From assembly GCF_050908995.1 (NCBI RefSeq), contig NC_135130.1:6999001-7063000 (forward strand): a stretch of 64,000 bases of DNA, read 5' to 3'. Made by a program: the position numbers and the translations under genes. Shown piece by piece: positions 13,797-25,803 of the stretch; position 1 is the stretch's first letter, and each line of letters starts with the position of its first letter. The notes beneath the pieces were generated by a model, which was not told the origin of the DNA, searched no databases, and saw only the letters and a list, made by a program, of their open reading frames with translations. This stretch comes from Andrena cerasifolii. Lineage: Eukaryota; Arthropoda; Insecta; Hymenoptera; Andrenidae.

Positions 13797-14313
13797 GATC
13801 CAAAGCGCGGTGCTGCAAAATATTTCGATGATAAAATTTTACTTATTTATGATTTCCAGTGGAATAATTTCAAAATTTTTATGGGGTTCTAAAGTTCTCA
13901 TTAGGAGGGACAATTTTTACTTGAAACACTTTCTGAAATAATGCACGCGTGAAAAGTTATGGCAAGATTCGATCCAAAACATGGTGCTGCAAAATATTTC
14001 GATGATAAAACTTTACTTATTTATGATTTCCAGTGGAATAATTTCAAAATTTTTGTGGGGTTCTAAAGTTCTCATCAGGAGGGACAATTTTTACTTGAAA
14101 CACTTTCTGAAATAATGCACGCGTGAAAAGTTATGGCAAGATTCGATCCAAAACATGGTGCTGCAAGATATTCCGATGATAAAATTTTACTTATTTATGA
14201 TTTCCAGTGGAATAATTTCAAATTTTTTATGGGATTCTAAAGTTCTCATCAGGAGGGACAATTTTTACTTGAAACACTTTCTGAAATAATGCACGCGTGA
14301 AAAGTTATGAGAA
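13797..14313 (+). repeat. 174-bp satellite-like tandem array, three copies
   Basis: Copies start at 13,797, 13,971 and 14,145, exactly 174 bp apart. Each begins GATCCAAA and ends near GTTATGGCAAGATTC. They are more than 90% identical by eye, differing by scattered single-base changes. The third copy diverges after about 14,313. Units of 150-180 bp are typical of satellite monomers, but three copies could also be a local triplication. Confidence 0.9.
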
Positions 14314-17300
14314 GATGTAGCTCCCGGCACATTGGTCCGGACCGCGTGTCTGGCCATAGACGATCCCTTTCCCCTTGCTTTCTTTACTGCGCGATTCTGA
14401 CTGAACAAATGCGATAGAATTCCCCCAAAAAAGTGTGCAAGGGAATAGGGTCCACGAGGCTCCGAAAGATTATTGCCCAATAAGCCATCGTTATTTGCGA
14501 GGCAACGTGTGCACGTTGATCGATAAGCGAACGCCGTTAGCCTGAGCGTGGAATTTCGTTCGGTAATCACGTGTTCGTGGAATCGCAGATTTTCATCGAG
14601 CGGCGTAAATGACAGTTTAATCATCCGTGCACCGTCTACGGGGTATTTCTCATCGGTTTTTACGAGGCTAAGAAAGCAACGAGAGCATCTGCCACGCGGA
14701 AGCTCATGCATCAGCCGCTCGAACCCATGATTTCCCCATTAGAATGCCATTCGTCGTGTCAACGCGCGTCGAGATAGATATTTCATGGAGAGCAGGCAGA
14801 TGCTTCACGTATATAGCGAGGGAAAAGGGAGAAGGGAGTCGATGGCGCCGAGTAACGTCTTCTTTCAGACAAAAACTGTCCCTTTTTCTGGTGCCGGGGT
14901 CTGATATAGGGTGACTCCGAGTAACGTCGATTAAAGCAAGTAGAACGTTAGAAATTTACCGCGCAAAGAAGTTGAACAGCCTATTAGCTGGTTTAATAAT
15001 TTAAATAAATAGTTTAATATTATTATACTCGAGAAAATTATTAAACTGCCTATATCTTCTGCTCTGACTATAGAAAATAGAAAATAATTCTCAATATCTC
15101 AAAAAATTTCATACCCTAGTCCCAAGTACCTATATCCTCGTTCCACCAAAAAATGAAAGTGCCATTCAAATTGCTCTAAGTGATAGAAATTGTAGGAAGC
15201 TCAGGCATCATCAAGTCACACATCGCCTTCGATAGTCCAAAGAATAATTTTACAAATTTCACCCCCAGGCAATTAATAACAAGTGGTAGTAGTTGACAAA
15301 ATATTTCAACCCTCAACCCTCTTCTTCTATTTCTATCCTCCCCGAAAAGTCCCTTTGAAAAATCCCACTGCTCCGAACCCAGACACGGATCCACCCGTGG
15401 GTGACTGTATGCACAATCCCGGCCAGCAGCGGTGGAAAAGGATATTGCAGCCCTCTTTGTTAACTTACGCCCCCTCTGACGAAAGAAAGAGTCCAGCCAC
15501 CTCTGCGCTGTCAAACAACTGTTTCCATGCCCCCTCTCGTCGATCACTGGTCGAAATTTAATCGGCGACCGCGACGCGGTCGGCGTTCATTAAGCAGCCG
15601 CGCGCGCACTTGCTGCACTAATAATGATCCCAAAGCCACGAAAAGCTGTACACGAGGGCGCAAAGGGGTCTCCACGGTAACCGCGGCCGGGCCGAGCGGC
15701 ACAAATTTAATATCTGCTAGTTCATAATGACACTCCTGGAAAATGAGCCGGCACCGGTCCCGCCCCCTTCTCGCCCCTCTTTCGGCTTTATTTGCGCATA
15801 CACTGGGGGGGGGGGGTGAGGGAGAAAATCGCGGCGCTCCTGGAAAGGGGAGCGAGCCTCGAAATGGTGGTTGGCAACGTTTGGGGACGAGGCTTCAAAC
15901 GCGACGCTGTCTAGGTTCGAGACGAAGGGATTGAACGCCCAGGGGGCGGAGAACGGGGTGTGATGACTTTGAAGATTTTGGGCGGCGTTGTTGGGGTTTG
16001 TTTTAATGGGAAGACGAGCGAGTGTTTCACAGAGGACTCCGAAGTTGATTAATTCCCGACGATATTGGATTTTATTTTTGATATTGGATTCTGAGCCACC
16101 CCTTTATACCTCGTCGGAAATTTTCTAACTATTTCTCTATAAATGAAAAGGGTGGTGCTTATTTGACCCAAAAAAATTATTTTTGAATTTTTTCACAGGG
16201 CACTCTGTCAATGTATTCACCTTTATGAGTAAGTAATGTGGTATTAGTTTTATTTTTCTCAGATAGATATTAGAGGTTGCTGCCGGTTGAATTTAGAGCT
16301 TTTTAAGAATATATTTTTTGCACACATTTGCTTAAGGTTGGAATATTATTATCAAGCAAATTTGTGAACCAACAACTTTTACAAATAGCCAATTTATATT
16401 TATAAAAGTCTAGCAGTAATATTTACTGCCCAGAGGGGTGGGAGGGTGGCAAGGCGGGTTGCCATTCTGGAGGGGAATTCTTGATATAATATTAACTCTT
16501 AGGTTTACAGAGTGTCTGGTGTATGAAATCGTCTTAAGAGAAGTCGATATTCAGAAAGTCGATTTTTTTGTTGTTGCATTTTTCGAATGTACCACCCTTC
16601 CCGAGTAAAATGCCATTTGGTTAAATGTTAAAATTCGCAAAATTAAGGATTTTAATTTTGACTAATAAATTTGGACTAATAAATTCCTCTTTTGAAACTT
16701 TAAACGCGTTTTTCTCGGAAACATACTTCCTCTTCGTTTTTTCATTGATTGCGAAAAAAACTGAGGTACAAATCGATTTGAAAAAAATTGAGCATATGTG
16801 AATAAGCCTGTGAAAACTCCTATTTTGACAAAAAATAATAAAATGTTTCTTTTCCCTGGCGAAAAATCACGTTTCTTTAAAATTTGCTGTTTTACAGCCG
16901 CAATTTTTATAATTTTGATTTTTTTTACTGTTTACAGTATTAATAAACATCACCCAAAAGTACTAGTCACAATTTGTATTCATCTCCTCGTAATTAATTC
17001 GCAAAAAATACTTGACTTTCGAGCGATCTGACAGCCTTAGTCCCCTTAAGTAAAAAATACAATTTTATTTAAAATATTAATAAGCGGGTAGCACCCTCTA
17101 AAACACGAAATGTAATAAAATTTTAACGAGGCCCGTTTTTCAGCATAGAGAACAAAACGTTGGGGTGCCCCAGCAGTATTTTAAAAGTTGAATTTCAAGC
17201 ACCACCCTACCCTCCATACACGAATAACTTCCCCCTCAGTGGTCCCTGAAATTCCTAAAAAATAGACACCCCCTCCCTGATTCCTCACATCACCCTACCT

Positions 17301-18476
17301 TCCCAAAGTGTAAATCCCTAAAACCCTCAAAACCTCAACCACCCACGACACCACCCCGCACACACACACCCTTGATCAACCCCCAAAAAACCTCCCTCAT
17401 TACCAGCCGCTTCCCGCCAAATCAAAGGCTGCCTCGAGACCCATTAATCCCACGACCTCTTCTCACCAAAACGGTCACAGCCATTCCAAGACTTTCATCA
17501 CACCCCTTGTACAGAGGGGTCTCACCGGGCGTGCGAATCCTGCGCCCACGGGGGTGACTTTATTAGAGCTCGTCCAGGGGAGGAGGGGTACGCTCGAACG
17601 AAGCCAAAAGGAGGTGAGCACGGCTCGGGGACACGTCGCAAAGAAATCGCCCGGGATTTCGAGCAATTAAAAGCGTAGAAGCCGGGGGCTTAAGTGGAGA
17701 GAGCATCGACTCGCGCCTTTTCGCACCGACACCCACCACCCGCCGCCCTCTGAGCGAGGCCCGCGGGCCCTCACGTCTCTGATTCGTCCGCGAAATAACA
17801 AACGGTGCCTGGGAGAGCGTCAGAGGGGGGTGGGGGGGGGGGAGGGGGCGCGGACGATCGAGCGAAGGGCGCCGGCAGTTTACCGACGCGTCTAAACTGG
17901 AGGGCCGCGAGAACGCGCCGAACGGTGGGGGTTGGGGAGGCGGAAGAGGGGGCAAGTCGTTTGTTAAAATGACGTAATCCGAGACATCAAAGGCCGCTTC
18001 GACGATCCCGAGACACGCTCGACAAGGATTTTTCGCGTTTTTGTCTGCGATCCGCCGCTTCTTTGTGCGCTCAGTTTCATATTTCTCCCCCGTTTCGGAG
18101 CTCTCTGTGGCTGGGCGGGGGGTGCAGGGCGCAGCGTTGATTTCAACCGAAAATTGTTTGCCCGCGCGACGGGTCCCCGGCGCCGTTTTCTTTGCCGGGG
18201 GAAGGAAAACTTTCGAGGGGGCACTCGTGGAGATTTGCTTGTAGGTAACGCGGGAGCTACCAAGGGGGTTGAGTTTGATATTTTTCCTTGGGGATGCTGG
18301 AGTAAATAGACCCTTACACTTGCAATCTTCTGAATAATGATACTATCGTTACTCCTGCGATATAAATTATACAAAGGGGCTGGTAATAAATAAAAACTCC
18401 TGCGACTGAACTTCGCCTTTGCGCTGCTTTTTTCCTTTACTCCCTTCTTTGTCTGTCTTCTGTGCAATAAGGGCGT
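14314..18476. other. No gene recognised
   Basis: This holds a GC-rich patch (15,540-15,960), an AT-rich patch (16,080-17,060), and a pyrimidine-rich then G-rich stretch (17,220-18,200) with long C and G runs. A lone TTAAGGGGAC-type end occurs on the minus strand near 17,039-17,050, but I could not find a matching left end. No exon is supported. Confidence 0.45.
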
Positions 18477-19029
18477 TTAACCCTTCGTGGTCACACGGGG
18501 TGTATCCCTGCCAATATTTCTGAACATTTTTAGACCTTAATAGTGAAATTTAAAAATTTGATGATTTTTAACCCCAAAAAAATTGATTTCATCCACAGCT
18601 ATATCTACAAATACAAATTTGTACGTATCAAAATTTACATTTCTAGAAAAAGACTATTAGAGCATGATCGTATGAGTATTACGAATGTACAATTGAGGCA
18701 TTTGATGGAAAAAGGGCACATACGCCAAAATGCCATTTCAAGAAAATCGATTTCAAAGTTTTCATTATAGTATAACTTAATAAAAAGTAATGCAATTAAA
18801 TCCAATTTTTTTAGGGATGTAGTTACCGTGTCCTTCTAACGTTCTGATAACATAAGTCATGATTTGAAAATGATATGCGTCTTTATTTACGAGTTTCAAG
18901 CAAGTGGTTTATGTGCCCTTTTCCATTAAATGACTGAATTATCACTCAAAAGTTGAAAAATTCAAAAATACGAAAATGGTAACTCAAAATTGACTATAAT
19001 CATAGGAAGGTGTGGCCACGGAGGGTTAA
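18477..19029. mobile_element. TTAA-bounded inverted-repeat element D
   Basis: The left end is TTAACCCTTCGTGGTCACAC. The right end, read on the other strand, is TTAACCCTCCGTGGCCACAC, so there are 20-bp terminal inverted repeats with two mismatches. Length is 553 bp, interior AT-rich, with no transposase. TTAA plus CCC resembles piggyBac termini. A shortened relative lies at 30,345-30,617. Confidence 0.8.
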
Positions 19030-21199
19030 TAATAATAATATTAAATGAATCACACCTCTATAAATCTATATACACAGCATTACAGAAAATGTTAATCATA
19101 AAAAAAATGCTCCATAGTAAGACGATTCCTAAATTCATCAATAGAACCAAATGAAACAATAGCAGAGGAGCCAAAAGCTGAGGAGAGGCGCCAAAAGCGT
19201 TTAAAAGCTGAGTACCCAAATAATAATAATAAAAGAATTCATAACACCCTCATATTACCATATCGTCGAAAAGCCATTTCCTTAACTAAAAGACCCCTGC
19301 TTCAAGTACCACTACTGTCGCAGAATGGAAAACCACTCCGACTATGTACATACCTACTATCTCTGAACGATTATTTCGAGGGAAATATTAGTCAGTTAAG
19401 TGCGTTTCATGGTCGCCGCCATGATTAAGTAGTCGCGGAGTAAATCCCTGTTTCGCGCTGGTTGGAAGCCTCACGCAACCCCCAACTTCTAACTGCGTGT
19501 ATCCAATGTCGCGACGCGTTTTAATAATTGAAACCCACCCCGTGGAACTTTACTCTCGTTTCGGATTCCCATGGCCTTCGCGAGTGGTGCGACAATTGCG
19601 CGTCGTCTGGATCCTGCTAGCCTACAGAACCAACCCCCCCTGAGCTAGACGGGTCGGATGTCGCTGAAATCGCTCAGGAAGTTTCGTCCCCCGCGGAGGC
19701 GAGCGTTTGAAATTGAAATGTCTTAGTAATCGGAGGCCACTTCAGTTTCCCATTTTCCACGCTCGTAAGGAGCACTGCAAAATTTTCTTATACATGGAAT
19801 TAGCGACGGTGGAGACAGCTGGTGTTAGCTGACTCCATTTTGTTCCGTTTGCGCAAGCAAAGGGAAGGGATGGAAATGTTCGTAGTGGAAATTGAATAGA
19901 AGACTTCTGGTGGTTGTTGAGAAACGCAGAAGTGGTATAGAGCAGCCTTTCCTAATTAAATTTTGCCCCGAAACCCTTCCAGACTCGCTAAAATTTTGGG
20001 GAACATCCCACCTCAAGTTTCAAATTTTGCGGTGTACGTTTCTCGTCGAATAATTTACACAGATCTTCGATATTCAAATTTTGTTACAAAATGACTTCTC
20101 GCGGAACCCTGTAATTCGTAACTCTGGGGTTCAGCGAAACACTGATTGGAGAACGCTGGTGTAGAGTAACCAGCAAGTAGTACGAGTCAATCATTCGAAA
20201 GACAATGTAAGGAACAGAGGGTAACACCTCAAGTCTTGTAGAATCGAAATGGATGACCCCTTGGTTTACTTATCCAGATGAAAACATCACTGAAAATATT
20301 CAATTTCACCCTTGATCGACCAATTATCTTGATAAAAGCTCTGTATCAAAATAGAGGGAAAACATCCCCATTGGAGATAACATCCCATTCAACAATAGTC
20401 CTCTGAATTACCAAGCAACTTCCTCCAGCATTCCTCTACTTTATGAAAACACATATCCACGCCTCCACTGACCAAAGAAACCAACGTAACCAAAGGAAAC
20501 CCAAAGACTAACGTCTCCACTGCCCCCACAAACCAACCCCTACAAACTTACAAAATTCCAATTCATTTACCTACCCCGTTTCGCTACCAACGAAGCCGAA
20601 AATGCAGACAGAGCGACCAGCATCCAGCCAGCAAGAATTCGGCTGGCCGTATTCGCGTTTGCGATAGGGCGAAGGGCTGGAGGGCGGACGTGTCGTTCAA
20701 TTCGATTAGCTACGGCCGAGAACGGTATTCGGGGCGCGCATATTAGCGAAGGCACGCAGTCATCGGGCGCTGGCGAAGGCGGGGTGGTCGGCGGGGGTTC
20801 GCCAGGTATTCCTTTCGCCGGGCGGACGGCAACCCGTGAGCGAGTTAATCAGCGGGATGCATTTGAAAAGGGAGAGGATCGCAACCGGAGAGAGTCGCGC
20901 ACGAAACGCGGCACGCCGACAAAAAGGAGCAAGCGGACCGTGCAGCCACGAAACACAATAGACAGTAGGGGGGGTGGCTCAGGGCCACGGGGATGCTCGA
21001 GCAGCGGGGTTAACCCCTGGATCGCGTGGATGCAACCCGTTCGACGGAAAACGATCGAAAGCGGCGTTTACCTCACGCGGCAACGAGCCGAGCTACCGAA
21101 GTCGCAACTGCTCCCATCCCCCACATGGAAATCGGAGTGGAAGAGGGTGTTCTTGCGTTCGGAACGGGGTGGGTACTCTGTGGAGACGCGATCTAGAGG
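19030..21199. other. No supported gene
   Basis: Mostly featureless. On the minus strand near 20,570-20,640 an ATG opens a hydrophobic stretch followed by a possible donor (GTAAAT). It could be a signal-peptide exon, but support is too weak to call. The adjoining stretch at 20,640-21,180 is CpG-rich and promoter-like. Confidence 0.35.
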
Positions 21200-21207
21200 A
21201 TCTATAG

Positions 21208-21876
21208 CAGAGCTGAGCATTAACTAAGTAAAAAATTATTTAAATCACAGACCGACGAATAAAATTAATTTTTTTATTCGTCGAGCGTTTCGACTTCAGC
21301 GCCAAATAAATTTTTCAACTTTAACTTGAACTGTAACTTTAACTTGAGCTTCAACTTGAACTTGTACTTGAACTTGAGCTTCAACTTGAACTTAGCTTCA
21401 ACTTTAACTTGAACTTCAACTTGAATTTCAACTTGAACTTTAACTTGAGCTATAACTTGAACTTCAACTTCTACTACAACTTGAACCTCAACTCGAACTT
21501 CAACTTCAAATTGAACTTCAACTTGAATTTCGACTTGAATTTCAACTTGAACTTGAACTTCGACTACAACTTGAACTTCGACTTGAACTTGAGCTTCAAC
21601 TTGAACTTGAGCTTTAACTTGAGCTTGAACTTGAACTTAGCGTCAACTTTAACTTGAACTTCAACTTGAACTTAGCGTCAACTTCAACTTTAACTTCAAC
21701 TTGAATTTCAACTTGAACTTGAACTTCGACTACAACTTGAACTTGATTTTAACTTTGACCATCATTGGGCGACAAGTTCACCCGAGTTAACTTTATTCGA
21801 CACATGGCGAAGATTATTTATTAACTTTTATTCCTCATTCGAACTTTTATTTAAATAAAAATTTTGCCCATCTCTG
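21208..21876. mobile_element. hAT-type nonautonomous element with 8-bp target duplication
   Basis: The left end is CAGAGCTGAGCATT. The right end, read inward on the other strand, is CAGAGATGGGCAAAA, and both run into an ATTTAAAT tract, so the ends are imperfect inverted repeats of the CAGAGATGGGCAA kind seen in hAT elements. Flanks are ATCTATAG (21,200-21,207) and ATCTAGAG (21,877-21,884), matching at 7 of 8 positions; hAT elements make 8-bp duplications. The interior holds no transposase but a large AACTTG-type array. Confidence 0.75.
21316..21758 (+). repeat. AACTTGAACTTC hexamer-type array inside the hAT element
   Basis: About 440 bp built from 6-bp words, mainly AACTTG, AACTTC, AACTTT, GACTTG and AGCTTC. 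The read-through frame gives Asn-Leu/Asn-Phe alternation, which is a by-product of the period and not a protein. A related element at 25,711 has only two or three of these words. Confidence 0.9.
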
Positions 21877-21943
21877 ATCTAGAGTAGCCACTGGGGAAAT
21901 AGCGAGTGCTGTCTTCCCCTCCAACTCAACTGATTTTACAAAT

Positions 21944-22085
21944 GAAGAGTCCTTGTAGAAAATACAGTAGATGCCAAAATAAAAAAAAAATATCTGAAAA
22001 TGTTCTACGCACCAATGGTAATACTACAGTATAGACTATAGAATTCTATTTTTGGCACTTAAAGCGTTTCCTCCGAGGACTCTTC
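21944..22085. mobile_element. 142-bp inverted-repeat element, copy 1
   Basis: The left end GAAGAGTCCTTGTAGAAA and the right end (GAAGAGTCCTCGGAGGAAA on the minus strand) are inverted repeats that continue into TGCCAAAA. AAAT flanks both sides (21,940-21,943 and 22,086-22,089), suggesting a 4-bp target duplication. A second copy lies at 39,870-39,995. There is no coding capacity. Confidence 0.75.
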
Positions 22086-22089
22086 AAAT

Positions 22090-25000
22090 CTGGGGAGGGA
22101 AAGGGGCAAAGTGGAATGTAATTTAAAAACAGCGATGGTTGCCACTGCTTCTTTCGATTTCAATCTTCGCCAATTGAACCTGTATCGATTCCACCATCCG
22201 CTCCTCTCACTGTCGCCCGGCGCGGTTCCATTTTGGGGACGGAGAGGAAGGGCGAGAAGACATCAGATACGAGGCACGTGGGTGGATGATGGCTGCTGGC
22301 CCTCGGGCAAGGCGAGGGCTATCGTTTGGCGGGGCATTCCCTTCGCGTATCGTGGAATTAATTAAAATCGTTAGTAATATCCTTCTGATTCGACGGACCC
22401 AGGCGTTATTATCGTCTCGCGGACGTGTATATGAGCACGTGGGCGCGTGGGAGTCGATCGATAATCCTATATGTGGCGTCGCATCGAATAATCGTAATTG
22501 ATGCGCACGCATGGCTGCTATTAAATTTGCGCGATGCGTAAATTCGCTATGAAACACGATACAGGGTCGGCGGGCACTTAGTCGAAACTACGCCCGCCAA
22601 CGACACAGGAATTACGTGGAAATAATATTTCAGGAGGGTTAATGGCGCGGCGCCTCGAGAGGCTTAAGGGGTTGCGTCCGTCTTGGAGCTCGAACCAAAT
22701 TTACGGGTCTTCTTTTAGGGAAATCTGTGGGGGGAAATAAATATGTGGCTGAAAGATATTAAATTATCAATTTTTTTTCTAATTTTGACCGGGAGTTTCT
22801 CAGTTTTTTTAAATTTCAATCTCAATTTTCTGATCGTTATAGAAAAGGATTTGAAAAGGAAGAAAATGTGGTATTATAAATTATAAATACGCATTTTAGA
22901 GAGAGTAAAATTTAGTATAATTTCCATCTAACTAGTTATACTTTTTCCCTTCTAAAAAAAATATAAATAGGTGGAGTAGTTTAAGGGTTTCGATTCTCCA
23001 AGGATTCTTAATCCTTGATCAACTGATTTTTGCTGAACCTTATGGAGTGAAGATATTTCCCAGAGGTTTGTACTCGATTTTCGGCTAAAGCCCCATAAGT
23101 TCCTATGAAGTTATTTTAAGAGGGTAGAAAGAGTTGAAGTATCTTCTGAAGGAAGTGGTCTACTTTGAATTTTCATGGATTTCAATCCTAATTTGAATTA
23201 TGCAAATTCGACTCTGCTTCAAGCCATTTAATGGTCATTTAATGCTGCAATATTTCTGCAATGCAAACTTGAGAATTTCTCAGAAAAGCTACCCCACAGA
23301 ATTATTTTACAATATCGTATTCTTTAAAAAAAAAAACCGCACATTTGATGCCAAATTTCACCCCCAAACAAAATTCCCAGCGTACAGAACCCACGATCGG
23401 AAATTCCTACCGAATATCCAGCAAAATAGTGTACCAAGGTATCCCTTACAAATTCTGATATCGCGAGCCAGATGAATGAACGAGCGACTACATTTCCCTG
23501 TGAACATTGTGCAGATTTAAATGAGACGCGGTATTAATTATCCCGACTAGCGCGAAGCAGTATTTTACCTGTTTCTATGGGGCCCTCCAGCATGTACCCT
23601 CTGGTAACAAGAGAGGGGTTGATATTTGATTTGACCAGCCACCGATATTAATTATAACCGCACGAAAGTGAATATCACAGAGAAAGCGTTTGCTTTCCCA
23701 GCAGGGCTGCAGAAACGTGTTTGAGTTTATTTCGCCCCTCCTACGACCCAACAATGTTGAAACACGATGTCCACGGTGAAGCCTGCGATTCATCATGGAA
23801 TATTAAAATCGAACCCCCCTTTCCGAGGAAAATCTGCAACGCATAATTACGAATCAAATATCCCGCTATTCGGTCCAAATAATTGTACCTTTTTAAACAT
23901 TTCTTGATGAACCACCGAATCCTGAAAATGGAGTGGGTATCGCAGGCTAATATTAAAATGGCACACTATATCTCTGCCACGCGCATAAATCTCTTTTTCA
24001 ATCATTTTCCCCGACCACCATTCTAATATATAAATCCACTCTGTCTGTATAGAAATCTTTGCTCCACAGCAATGGAGTAGTTTTTTTAATTTTTTTATCT
24101 GTGTATTTGTATATTTTTCATTTTTATTTTATTACGAAGGAACCGAAGGATTCTTTTTTGCAAAAGAATACGCATCTTACTTTTAAAGCATGCATCGAAT
24201 TTTAATAAAAGTGTCCTTAGTGGAGAGTTGCGATTTTTTTAAAGAAATTAGCTTCGTATCAGGCAACTTTACAAATTTTAATAATCACAGAAAACGGTAT
24301 AAATTTTCACCGTGGAGTGTTAATTATATTTTATACGAGAAGCCATGGAAAGTACGGAAGCCTCTGTTCCCCGGAAATAAAGCCCACACCACTCGACCAA
24401 ACTGTTCCCAGTTATTTAGTAGCAAGATCGAAGAGGAATCAGCAATTTGGGGATCCAAGCGCGACACCGAGGTAATCGATACTTTTCCCAAGTTTCCAAG
24501 TGTGCCGGGAGTCGCGACAAATGATTTGGGCTGGGCCATAGACGGCGGGATCACGCGTGCCTCGGTGTGAGAGCAGCTGCGTGCCGTTCGCGCATAACGA
24601 AGAGGGGCCACTCATCTCACAGTCGTCAGACAAGATTCGCTAATTGGGATTAATTCGCACTAATTAATTAAATCACGAAATGCTCGTCTGCCATATACCA
24701 GGGACCTCGTCGGGAGACCCGCGCGCGTCTGCGAGCGCCTGGATATCGCGCACACATACTCGCTTATCGAGTACCAGGTTACGTGGGTGTGCGCACGCAA
24801 CGAACCGGGGCCAGAAATTTGTGACACGAGGCGCTGATAAAATCAACGAGTCGCAAGAACCTGCGCGGAGCGAAAGATCCGTGGATTCTACGCGGCACGA
24901 GTCGATCAGAGCAACGAACCATCGTGATCGATAGCGGGTTTGATCTTTTGAAAAGGCGGGCGGAGGCTGGGAACTCAATTACTTGATTCATGGGGCTTCC

Positions 25001-25710
25001 TCAAGTTTCTAGGAGACTCGAAAATGTGGGTGTTGGAAAGTATGAAACTGTTTGTGATGAGGCTGAATTTTTTTTAGGGTGGATATAATTGAGGAGGTAG
25101 TCTGAATATGGGGTAGTACTTTTATTTCAGAATTTTTGCCACACCTGTTGAAGATTTCTATGATGCGAGATTTCAATCTTAATGTTAAATATGTTTACTT
25201 TGTGATGTGGAGTTGAAATAAGCTGAACAAAGGTAGTGTTTGTTTTAGGGGTCGAAAAAGTTCTAGAACTCTTATTTTTTTTAAAAAAACTTTTATGTTT
25301 CGTTTAAGACAATATCTGTTCCTGTGGAATTTTTATTGAAAGAAATCTTACTCTTAGGAACTTCTTTAGAAAGCGTTCTCGTGGAAAAGATATTTCAGAA
25401 CCTATATAATAAAAGTTCCATGGAAACAGTTATATTAGAACATTTATTAAAAAAGTTTCCATAATTGGGTGCTAGTTTTATTTAACAGTGGAATATTATA
25501 TTCTTCGTGTTTATTTAATAAAAGGTGTGAAAATCATAGCATAAGTAATTAATAGTTAATATTTTTTTATAGCTTACATGAACCAAAATACACAAAAATT
25601 CTATAATATCTGCGTAGAAAATATTTACGTAGGTAAATATTACATATAAATAACACATTCAGAATATCAATTTAACTGTAATAATTATTTATTATTGTTG
25701 TAGTATTTAT
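22090..25710. other. No gene recognised
   Basis: AT-rich sequence with GC-richer islands near 22,200-22,560 and 24,440-24,960. Open frames of 90-126 codons lie near 24,190-24,990 on both strands and are out of register with any splice sites I could find. Confidence 0.4.
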
Positions 25711-25803
25711 TTTTTATTCGTCGAGCGTTTCAACTTCAGCGTCGAATAAATATTCAACTTTAACTTCAACTTTGACCGTCGTTGGGCGATAAGTTAACCC
25801 GAG
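25711..25803 (+). mobile_element. Contracted relative of the hexamer-array element
   Basis: The first ~60 bp (TTTTTATTCGTCGAGCGTTT onward) match 21,271-21,330, and the last ~45 bp (TTTGACC-TC-TTGGGCGA-AAGTT onward) match 21,751-21,790. The ~440-bp hexamer array between them is reduced to a couple of units. The terminal hAT-like ends were not found here, so this is an internal fragment or a shorter relative. Confidence 0.7.

Noticed and set aside
16534..17050. Possible further TTAA element
   Set aside because: Only the right end (TTAAGGGGAC on the minus strand) is convincing; the proposed left end TTAAGAGAAG does not match.
20567..20640. Hydrophobic minus-strand start (MLVALSAFSASLVA) with a possible donor
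   Set aside because: Could be a signal peptide, but the donor is mediocre, there is no second exon and an upstream in-frame ATG confuses the start.
21409..21657. Asn/Leu/Phe repeat protein of 82 codons
   Set aside because: Read-through of the AACTTG-type DNA array inside a mobile element; the periodicity is at DNA level.
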